In this document: positions 8,099 to 15,800 of the stretch, in pieces
Numbering within the stretch: position 1 is the first letter of the stretch
How the letters are laid out: every line of letters begins with the position of its first letter
NCBI GenBank assembly: GCA_031277805.1
Contig: JAITLR010000001.1
Coordinates: 62,001-126,000, forward strand
Length of the DNA stretch: 64,000 nucleotides
Direction of reading: 5' to 3'
Source: Comamonas sp.
Lineage (GTDB): Bacteria > Pseudomonadota > Gammaproteobacteria > Burkholderiales > Burkholderiaceae_C
Translations under genes and position numbers: made by a program
The notes under the pieces: generated by a model
Databases searched by the model: none
The model's input: only the letters and a program-made list of their open reading frames with translations
What the model was told of the DNA's origin: nothing

Positions 8099-9085
8099 CT
8101 ATGCGATAGAGCCTGCGGAGGACAGCGCATTCACTTCCACTGAGACATGCACCAGCTCCTCGTGGATACAGACGAGCTGGCGAATGTAGTCGGAGCTGAT
8201 GTTCGGGCCACCCTCAACAGCGATGATGCTTGCGTACTTGCCTTTGCCGACACGCCAGACATGCAAGTCTGTGAGCTTTGCTTGGCAAGGGCCTTGGGCG
8301 ATGGCTTCACGTATCTCTTCGGTTACCGGGGCATCCATTTCCGCATCCAGCAGCACGCGTGCGCTTTCGCGCAGCAGTCCCCATGCCCAAATGGCCACCA
8401 GAGCAGCACCTGCGAGACCCATGACAGGATCCAACCAGGCAAATCCCCAGAGCATTCCACCCAGCAAGGCCAGGATGGCCAACACGGAGGTCGCTGCATC
8501 TGCAACAACGTGCAGATAGGCCGAACGTAAATTCAGGTCACCATGACCTGCTTGATCGTGATGATGATGGTGATGATCGTGTTCATGGTGCCCGTGTTCA
8601 TGATGGTGGTGCCCATCCTTCAATAGCCAGGCACACGCCAGATTCACCAGCAGACCTAAAGCAGCGACCCCCATGGCTTGCTCGTAGTGAATGGCGGATG
8701 GGGACAACAAGCGCTCCACCGACTGAAAGACCATGAGGCAGGCGACCAGCAGCAAGAAGATAGCACTGGTATAGCCAGCCAGAACCTCGATCTTCCAGGT
8801 GCCAAACGCAAATCGCGAGTCCCCCGACAAACGTCGGGCCGCGACATAAGCCGCAGCGGATAAACCCAAGGCCAGAGCGTGGGAGCTCATGTGCCAACCA
8901 TCGGCTAGCAGAGCCATGGAGTTGTAGTAGTACCCGGCGCTGATCTCCAAAACCATCATCGCAAGCGTCAGTAGCGCCGCAAGCTTCGCATTCCTTTCCC
9001 CCAGAGGGTTGCCTTCGTCGAAAACGTGGGAGTGCTGCCGTATAGAGGTCTGAGCCGCTTGTTGAAGTGCTGGTGCTGCGTTCAT
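8099..9085 (-). CDS. dmeF: Cation diffusion facilitator, Co/Ni efflux transporter DmeF
   Basis: This 328-residue inner-membrane transporter has six predicted helices. A very His-rich loop near residues 155-180 (DGHHHHEHGHHEHDHHHHHH and on) lies between helices 4 and 5. Conserved CDF metal-site residues are seen in LLADGWHMSSH and in YLHVVADAATS. A cytosolic C-terminal domain follows. CDF proteins export divalent metals in exchange for protons, and the DmeF subgroup handles cobalt and nickel. The divergent RcnR/DmeR-type repressor gene and the shared palindrome support this assignment. Confidence 0.9.
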   Translation of the reverse strand: MNAAPALQQAAQTSIRQHSHVFDEGNPLGERNAKLAALLTLAMMVLEISAGYYYNSMALLADGWHMSSHALALGLSAAAYVAARRLSGDSRFAFGTWKIEVLAGYTSAIFLLLVACLMVFQSVERLLSPSAIHYEQAMGVAALGLLVNLACAWLLKDGHHHHEHGHHEHDHHHHHHDQAGHGDLNLRSAYLHVVADAATSVLAILALLGGMLWGFAWLDPVMGLAGAALVAIWAWGLLRESARVLLDAEMDAPVTEEIREAIAQGPCQAKLTDLHVWRVGKGKYASIIAVEGGPNISSDYIRQLVCIHEELVHVSVEVNALSSAGSIA

Positions 9086-9088
9086 TTT

Positions 9089-9107
9089 TATACTGTACCC
9101 CAGTATA
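9089..9107. promoter_or_regulatory. Probable DmeR operator in the dmeF-dmeR intergenic region
   Basis: TATACTG-TACCC-CAGTATA is a perfect 7-bp inverted repeat with a 5-bp C-rich centre, located between the divergent dmeF and dmeR start codons. RcnR/FrmR-family repressors are known to bind TACT-(G/C tract)-AGTA sites; this one has TACT and AGTA arms around a short C tract. One site between two starts could control both genes. Confidence 0.75.
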
Positions 9108-9131
9108 TTTAGCGCTCTAAAATTGGCCCTT

Positions 9132-9407
9132 ATGTCGCATACAGTTCAAAACAAGAATCCGCTACTGGCGCGGATTCGGCGTATTAAGGGGCAGACCGAG
9201 GCTCTGGAACGAGCCTTGGAGAATTCGGAGGACTGCTCCGTCGTCCTGCAACAGTTGGCAGCTGTGCGTGGAGCTGTCAATGGTTTGATGCTGCAAGTCA
9301 TGGAGGGCCACCTGCGGGAGCACTTGGGTGATGCCGACGCATCCGACGCACAGCGCGAGAAAGACCTTGAGATGGTTATTTCTGTGCTGCGTAGCTATGT
9401 GAAGTGA
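9132..9407 (+). CDS. dmeR: RcnR/FrmR-family metal-sensing repressor (DmeR type)
   Basis: This 91-residue all-helical protein of the CsoR/RcnR/FrmR family reads MSHTVQNKN, RRIKGQ, EDCSVVLQQLAAVRGAVNGL and GHLREHL. The N-terminal MSHT, the Cys in the second helix and the two His in GHLREH reproduce the nickel/cobalt ligand set of RcnR (His3, Cys35, His60, His64). RcnR uses its processed N-terminus for metal binding, which favours the ATG at 9132 over an in-frame TTG at 9123. The protein should repress dmeF and release DNA when it binds Co or Ni. Confidence 0.9.
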   Translation: MSHTVQNKNPLLARIRRIKGQTEALERALENSEDCSVVLQQLAAVRGAVNGLMLQVMEGHLREHLGDADASDAQREKDLEMVISVLRSYVK

Positions 9408-9429
9408 CAGTTTTAATCGGCTTGCAACA

Positions 9430-9642
9430 TCACCCTCCATCTTGATGAGCGGCTTCAGCCCACTCAACGAGCTTGATCACTCGATTCCAGTAATCGGCCC
9501 CGAGATCACCATCAGTCAAAGCAAGCTTGTGGAGCTCCCTGTACGCGAGCTTTAAGTCCGGCACATCGGCGATCAACGGTGGGAAAGTTCTCTGAGGATA
9601 CAAGCGGTCAAGCTTGGTCAATTCATCGTATAAGCGTCCCAT
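9430..9642 (-). CDS. Small hypothetical protein (70 residues)
   Basis: This is a soluble, charged, helix-rich protein without membrane segments. It has no motif I recognise. Features seen are LYPQRTFPP near the start and WNRVIKLVEWAEAA near the end. AGGAG precedes the ATG by six bases, which supports real translation. It lies nine bases after the end of the lipoprotein gene at 9652-10380 on the same strand, so the two are probably one operon. Function unknown. Confidence 0.65.
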   Translation of the reverse strand: MGRLYDELTKLDRLYPQRTFPPLIADVPDLKLAYRELHKLALTDGDLGADYWNRVIKLVEWAEAAHQDGG

Positions 9643-9651
9643 ATCAATCTC

Positions 9652-10380
9652 CTATCCAGCGCTGGCGCGCTTCTTTGGGGGGTGGATGTTGAAGCCACAA
9701 ACACTACTTGCAGACATGCGCTGTTGAGCACGACGTATCGCAGTCATTTCTTCAGGCTTCAACGGTTTTCCTGCAATAGCCGCTGCCATTGCCCTCCCTC
9801 CCGCTGCTTCGACCTCGCGCGAACCCGCATCATGACTTGCATAGCAAGCTGCCTGCTCTTTTCTTTTCTCTTCGTACTTAGACAGTGCCGCGGCGTCTTC
9901 AGCGTCAAGGTAACTTTGCATCACCGCTTTAGCTTGTTCGTCTGAAATCGAGTTCACCGCTTTGAGCACAGCTTCAGAGTCGTAATTCGCATAACCGAGC
10001 CAATCCTTAGTCGTCAGCGTGCTGGCACAGACTGAGTACGACCGACTTGGCTTCGAGCAGTCCGCTAGGCGTGGAGTAACCGTCTCCCACTGCTTAAGGT
10101 CATCGGAAACGCGAAAGACTTCCTGACCTGTTCGCATCTCTGGGAAACGCGTCGAAACCCGAATCAGCTCCCATTGATCACTTTCCCCCTTCTTACCGAT
10201 CAGCGCAAATGCCCTCTCTGGATGAGCAGCTGACTGAATTGATTCCTTCGTGTGCAAGGTCACTTTGCGCACGTACTGGGCCTGCATTTCTGCTTGCGAT
10301 GTTGCCTTTGAGGTGGCACACCCCGCAACCAACGCAGCGGCGCCTACTACAGCCACCGCCTTCAATACTTTGATGCTCAC
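9652..10380 (-). CDS. Hypothetical lipoprotein
   Basis: The product has 242 residues. A GTG start at 10380, preceded by GGAGGAG, gives a clean signal peptide, SIKVLKAVAVVGAAALVAGC, with a lipobox LVAGC. Starting at the ATG at 10452 would put 24 unrelated residues before the signal. The mature part is hydrophilic, with a helical Glu/Lys/Ala-rich region near the end (KYEEKRKEQAACYA) and several Cys. I do not recognise the family. It is probably anchored in the outer membrane and co-transcribed with the 70-residue protein. Confidence 0.75.
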   Translation of the reverse strand: MSIKVLKAVAVVGAAALVAGCATSKATSQAEMQAQYVRKVTLHTKESIQSAAHPERAFALIGKKGESDQWELIRVSTRFPEMRTGQEVFRVSDDLKQWETVTPRLADCSKPSRSYSVCASTLTTKDWLGYANYDSEAVLKAVNSISDEQAKAVMQSYLDAEDAAALSKYEEKRKEQAACYASHDAGSREVEAAGGRAMAAAIAGKPLKPEEMTAIRRAQQRMSASSVCGFNIHPPKKRASAG

Positions 10381-10531
10381 TATTTCTCCTCCTCTATTCA
10401 ATCTCTGATGCCTGCTCCATGCATTCCGAAGGGCTCGCAAGGAAGACCACACCCAAGCGGTAACCGACCCACATAGCTTGGCGAACGCTCCTACGAGAGC
10501 TAGCCAAATATGGTTTGCATTTGATTAAATT

Positions 10532-10558
10532 CACGCTATAGCGTGTAGTGCTATAGCA
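10532..10558. promoter_or_regulatory. Twin palindromes upstream of the XRE regulator gene
   Basis: CACGCTATAGCGTG (10532-10545) is a perfect 14-bp palindrome and TGCTATAGCA (10549-10558) a perfect 10-bp palindrome. They share the core GCTATAGC with centres 15 bp apart. They lie 41-67 bases before the XRE start codon, where the promoter should be. Paired symmetrical half-operators at this spacing fit cooperative binding by a small XRE dimer, hence autoregulation. Confidence 0.6.
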
Positions 10559-10598
10559 TTCTAAATGCGTTCATGTTGCCTTTTAAAAGTTGAGCAAC

Positions 10599-10886
10599 AT
10601 GCCTGCAAAAAACGAGGTCGGAGCAGCATTTCGAGCAGTCCGACGCGCACGCGGTCTCACCCAAGAAGACTTCGTAGAAGAGAGCGGAAGGACGTACATC
10701 AGCGAGCTAGAGCGAGGCACAAAGCATCCAACGGTCGCCAAAATCGATGGTCTTGCCCCGTTGCTGAACGTCCACCCTCTGACGGTTCTGGCACTCTCTT
10801 ACTTACAAGGCAATAGTTCGCCAACGGCATGCGAGAAGTTGCTTGCACAAGTGAAGTCAGAGCTTGAGGAAATCCTGCGATCTTGA
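10599..10886 (+). CDS. Small XRE-family HTH transcriptional regulator
   Basis: The product has 95 residues. The HTH runs from FRAVRRARGLTQEDFVEESGRTYISELERGTKHPTVAKIDGLAPLL, the classic Cro/CI-type five-helix domain. A short C-terminal helix (KLLAQVKSELEEIL) may dimerise. ATG at 10599 is preferred over TTG at 10590. The protein resembles controller proteins and small single-domain regulators of accessory elements, but no restriction-modification genes are adjacent. Twin palindromes upstream are probably its own operators. It may regulate genes of the surrounding island. Confidence 0.85.
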   Translation: MPAKNEVGAAFRAVRRARGLTQEDFVEESGRTYISELERGTKHPTVAKIDGLAPLLNVHPLTVLALSYLQGNSSPTACEKLLAQVKSELEEILRS

Positions 10887-11247
10887 AAGCCTGACTGTGG
10901 GTTAGATAGGTTGTCGGCGCTACCGCTTGGCCTGGTGTCGCTGTTCAGAAAGCACCAAGTCGTCCACCACTACAAAGGCAGTGCCAGCGTGCAACTCGGA
11001 TTCGTGCTCAAAGCGCTGTGGGCAGTGGATCAGATTGATGACTTCATCCAACAGATCAAGAGCATGAGGTTGAATGACCACGAGTTCTCACTCTTGGAAG
11101 CCACGCAGCCAATGTGTGTGAGAGAAAAGTGTAGGAACTGGTGAACGGTTCCGCCAAGCACCTCTAGCACGTCTCAGCTTTTACGGTCATCTGGATGCTC
11201 CACACAGGCCACTGCAATGTGTCATTCTTTCGCTGCCTGGAAACGAA
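10887..11247. other. Intergenic region with a doubtful open frame
   Basis: From 10911 to 11144 a 77-residue frame begins at TTG. It reads partly like protein (HYKGSASVQLGF, DQIDDFIQQIKSM), but it has no convincing ribosome-binding site or known domain. It could be a fragment of a decayed gene. The rest shows nothing recognisable. Confidence 0.3.
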
Positions 11248-12711
11248 TCACTCCACCACATTCACGGGTACAAGGCTCTCTGTAGTGGTGCCGTTACCAA
11301 GCTGTCCATAGATGTTGTTACCCCAGCATTTCACGTCGCCTGAGGTAGTCAGCGCGCAGATATGCTCACCGTTCGAACTCAATGAAACGACTCCGGACCT
11401 CAAGCCTTGTACATCCACAGGCACGGAGCTATCCGTCTTGGTACCGTTGCCGAGAGTTCCGTAGTAGTTAGAGCCCCAGCACTTCACTCCGCCAGAGACG
11501 GTCAATGCGCAGCTGTAGCTGCTACCAGCAACCACGGAATCAACTCCCGATGACAGACCTTGAACGTCCACCGGTACGGAGCTAAGTGTTCGCGTACCGT
11601 TGCCAAGTTCGCCTCTAGTGTTCCACCCCCAACACTTCACTCCACCAATCGTGGTTACCGCGCAAGTATGGTTGACGCCCCCCGCTACCGATGCGACCCC
11701 TGATGACAGACCTGTCACATTTACAGGCACAGCGCTATAGTCATATTGCTTTGGTGTACTACCGTAGCCAAGTTGGCCTTTGTCGTTGAAACCCCAGCAC
11801 TTGACGCCTCCGGCGGTTGTCACGGCGCAACTATGCGCATTACCCGTGGAAATGGAAGTTACCCCGGACGTCAACCCTGTCACATCCACGGGTACACGGC
11901 TATCCGTCCTAGTTCCATCACCGAGCTGTCCATCGTTACGCCCCCAGCACTTCATACCACCGGAAGTCGTCAGGGCACATGCGTGGATTCTGTTAACAGA
12001 AATCGAAGAGACCCCTGAAGTGAGGCCCACCACATCCACAGGTACATCGCTAGCCGTATTCGTACCGTTACCAAGTTGACCATAGAGGTTATCCCCCCAG
12101 CACTTCACCCCGCCGACAGTAGTCACGAGGCAGCTTGAGGCTACAGATGTCACCTCGGAAGTCAGACCCTGCAAAGCCTTGGGAAGAAGACTAGCTTTAT
12201 TGGATCCCCATCCCCAACACTTCACATCGCCAACGGAAGTAATGGCGCATGTGCGATCTCGGCCGGCCTCTACTTGCCTCGCCTTCAGTGGAATCGCCTC
12301 CGCAACTCGAATCAAATAAACCTGTTGCCCACTATTATTTTTGTACGAAGCTGTGACATCGAAGCTGGTCCCATTAGGGCTCGCCACGGTCGGTGTGCCT
12401 GAAATCGTGCCATCAACGGACAAATTCAAGCCCATCGGCAGTGATCCTGAAGTCACGGACCACGATGCGTCTGTCGCTTGAAAATCTTCATCCCCTGTCA
12501 CGCTTAAGAAGGGCTTCAGATCTTCGCTATAGGCGTGAAAACGCTTGGCTTCTGCAAGTGTTCCCGGCGCAAGAGATACAACAATCTCAGGAGGCTTAGC
12601 GACTGGCAACTTACCAGGACTGGGCGTGACCACATAGTACCCAGCAGCGGACGCGGTCCCCGAGAGTGCGACAGCTGCGGTAGCAAGGGCAAGGCGGAAC
12701 TCAGGCTTCAT
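11248..12711 (-). CDS. Secreted RCC1-repeat beta-propeller protein
   Basis: This protein of 487 residues has a signal peptide ending near AASAAG, an Ig-like (He_PIG type) domain around residues 75-130 (LPMGLNLSVDGTISGTP), then about seven RCC1-like repeats. Each repeat has the pattern C.(V/L)T..GG(V/M)KCWG.N..GQLGNGT...VPVDV.GL.SGV. The two Cys per repeat probably form disulphides outside the cytosol. RCC1 propellers bind proteins or other ligands; in bacteria their roles are mostly unknown. The start lies 16 bases after a terminator-like hairpin. The gene is divergent from the large nuclease-STAND gene. Confidence 0.88.
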   Translation of the reverse strand: MKPEFRLALATAAVALSGTASAAGYYVVTPSPGKLPVAKPPEIVVSLAPGTLAEAKRFHAYSEDLKPFLSVTGDEDFQATDASWSVTSGSLPMGLNLSVDGTISGTPTVASPNGTSFDVTASYKNNSGQQVYLIRVAEAIPLKARQVEAGRDRTCAITSVGDVKCWGWGSNKASLLPKALQGLTSEVTSVASSCLVTTVGGVKCWGDNLYGQLGNGTNTASDVPVDVVGLTSGVSSISVNRIHACALTTSGGMKCWGRNDGQLGDGTRTDSRVPVDVTGLTSGVTSISTGNAHSCAVTTAGGVKCWGFNDKGQLGYGSTPKQYDYSAVPVNVTGLSSGVASVAGGVNHTCAVTTIGGVKCWGWNTRGELGNGTRTLSSVPVDVQGLSSGVDSVVAGSSYSCALTVSGGVKCWGSNYYGTLGNGTKTDSSVPVDVQGLRSGVVSLSSNGEHICALTTSGDVKCWGNNIYGQLGNGTTTESLVPVNVVE

Positions 12712-12718
12712 GACTCAA

Positions 12719-12760
12719 ACAAAAAAGGTGATGGATATTCCGTATAGGAAATCCATCACC
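12719..12760 (-). terminator. Intrinsic-terminator-like hairpin in the leader of the RCC1 gene
   Basis: On the minus strand a perfect 10-bp stem (GGTGATGGAT with ATCCATCACC, 12727-12760), extended by an inner GGAA/TTCC pair, is followed by a run of six T and then the RCC1 start codon at 12711. No gene reads into it from the right, because the next gene is divergent. It therefore sits in the mRNA leader, where it could attenuate transcription or occlude initiation. Confidence 0.6.
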
Positions 12761-12889
12761 CCATGCTGAAACTATTTTTGAAAATGCCAGATTGCGACGG
12801 TACGCAATCAGTTGCTCGGTATATTCGTCGCTACCACGTCCTAGTGACCACTAGGCAGGTTAAAAATCACCTATTTTTTCCCCAAATTA

Positions 12890-15800
12890 ATGTCTGTCGA
12901 ATTGACTGCGCTGCGAGATGCTTTGCTTAACCTTCCTAGTTCGGGCCCCACCGGATTCGAAGGGCTCCTCGCCAAGGTATTCGCAAAAATACTGGGGGTT
13001 CCGTTCCGGCTTGCCAAATCTGGCTCCCAATTTGGTGTGGATGGCAAGACATCTGACGCTGCTTTCCCTGTTGCCTTTGAAGCCAAGCGATACCGGGACG
13101 ACGTACCTTCAACAGAGGTGCTGAACAAGATCGGGGCACTTGCCATTCACGAAGACCCTGTTGAACTATGGGTCCTGGGAACTACAGGCATCGTTGCAAG
13201 CCAAGTCGCTGATGACCTAGAAACCTTGGCCGGAATTCACGGCTTTGCCACTCTCATTTTGGACTGGCAGCCGGATGCTCCAAGGCTGGCGGCGGTGCTC
13301 GCGGAGGCCTGTGCCGAAGTATGCGAATTTTTGAGCAAAAACGTCCGCGCCGCAGGATTGGTCGCGAAAGCAATTGATGAGTTGCAAATCCTCTCTGAGA
13401 GCAAGGAGTTATCAAACATTGCTGATTTGGCTTTGTGCCAGATGCGTACGGCAAGTGTCGCGACACCGATGGCTCGAGATGCCAATCGCAGGTGGCTGGT
13501 CGAAACTCTCTCCAATCGAATCAGAGCCAAGAGCCGGCTTGGTCAAGTCCTCACACCACTGGATAAGAGAGGATCTCTGATCCTAACCCGTGGTGACCTG
13601 CTAGATACATTGCAAGCGGTACTCCAAGGGTCACCACAGGCCCGTCTCGTAGCTGTACTCGGCGACGAAGGCAATGGCAAGTCATGGCTTGCCATTCAAG
13701 CTTGCATTGAGCTGCCGACCGCACCGCTAGTAGTAGTGTTCTCGCCGGAAGAATTCGTGACGATCCCCGAAGGCGTGAACTGGGATGTGATCATCGCCCA
13801 AAAACTGCTCATACAGACTGAAGAGTCGATTACCGAGGAATCCAAAGCACGATGGCGACGGCGATTTGAGCGTTGGCGCAACGCAGAAGCCGCAGCCAGC
13901 TCTCCCCGATTGCTGGTGCTTGTCGATGGCTTGAACCAGCGTCCGGCCGTCACTTGGGGGCGCCATATCGACAGCCTTGTGTCGCATACCTACGAATTGG
14001 GAGGGTACACCGTGGTCACAAGCCGTTCGGAGTATTTCCAGCGACATGTCGAACCAAGGCTGCTCTCGCCAGTCAAACAAGTCGTCGTGCGACCTTGGTC
14101 TGTGTCAGAGAGAGACCAAATTCTTACGGGTAAAGGAGTTGAGGGCGCAAAGCTGCAACCCGCCGTTGCGAGTTCGCTTCTCAATCCGCGCCTGCTCGGC
14201 ATCGCGCTCACATTGTTGGATGCCGACACGTTGGAAAACTTAGAAGCTCTCAATGTGACATGGCTGCTTTTCGAGCACCTCCGAATGCTCGACCGCGAAC
14301 GGTCCGATGGACACTCAGCTACCGATTTCGCCGGCATGCTGCAAGACCACGCAGAAGACATTCTCACTCGTGTGCGCTCGGAGGTCATCGAGGACCTCAC
14401 CGTTTTCAACAATCTCGAACCAGCGGCGGAGGGGCGTTTCTTTCAATGGATGGAAGGAGAGCCACACCGATACACATTGCGCGAGCAAGGTCTGACGTAT
14501 GCCCTTGGCCTTGCCATCATCGAGGAGCTGCGTGCGGCAGTACGCAATAACAAGGATGTCCAAGAAGCATTGCAGATCGTCTTAGCGCCGATTGCAGCGC
14601 TCGACCAAACCGCAGATGCCACCTTCGCAGCACTTACCATTGCTTGCTTGGATCATCGGATTTCCGGCCCCATTGGCGTGGCTCTCTTGGTCGGCTTCGC
14701 GCAATTGCAGAATCCTGATGGTGAACTAGCCGCCTCGTTGACAGAACTCGCGCGCCACAGAGTGTCTGCCTTCTGCAAAGCCTGCGAAGTGCTATGGATG
14801 GAGCCAACGCCAGCGCCCAACGCCGACTGGCTTGAGGCCTCATTGCAGGCTATCAAGCACCGTCCGGAAGTTTGGAGAGATATACAGCCTTTCATAGAAA
14901 AGTGGCTGCGTTACTGGTGGCCTGACATTCGTGTCGACTACATGGTCAGTCACGCCCAAGGCTCACCAGGCGATGCACGGCGTGATGCCGAAGCAGAGCG
15001 TGACCAACGAATCAACAGCCTGGACGAGGTTGAGCGCGCATATCTGTCTCAGTTGATACGCCAAGAGGCGAGCCCGTATCGATTGATGCAGCTTGCTCTA
15101 CAAATCTGCGCTGGCATGCCTCTGGAAAGCCTCGTTGGCAGTCTCGCCTGTGCGAGTTTCTCGATGGCGCTGACGCCTTCGTCTTTTTCGCCACACGACG
15201 AATTTTCCAGCCTGATACGTTTCAACCGCAGAGACTGGCCCGTAGTTCGAGATCAATTGATAGTCCACGCTGCGCGCTTAGCATCGCCTGGAACGTCCGC
15301 ATCTGGACAGTGGGCAGCCGTAACGCTGCTGCGCGCCACAGGGTCGTTCGTTGACTCCACCGCAGCCATCAGCCTTGTCGCCGAACTGACCAAGGATCGA
15401 GAGTCATTTACTTCTTGGCGACTCGTGGAGTCGTATTGCACGACGGACCCATGCGACCCGGAAAGCGATCATCCAGACAACATCGACGATACAGCACTCA
15501 AGTACGCGCAACTGGACATCAGCAAGCTCAGAGTCTTTATGGGCTTGACCGACCAAGACCACTTCGTCGATTCAGCATTACCTGGTTTGGCCCGCTTCTC
15601 ACCAAATGTCGCCGTGGGAAAGCATCGCGAGTTTCTCACTGCACTCCCCGATCGGCGAGGCCTTCCACTACGCCAGGCGACCTGGGCTGCTCTGGACGAT
15701 GCTGCCCTGTGTGATGACAAATTGGCGATTCGCCTGCTGGCTCTGAGTACTTCTCTTACTCATGACCATGCTGACATTGACGATGCATCAGTCGCTCATG

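Noticed and set aside
10599..10886. Controller protein of a restriction-modification system
   Set aside because: Size and fold fit, but no methylase or restriction enzyme gene is adjacent, so only a general XRE regulator is called.
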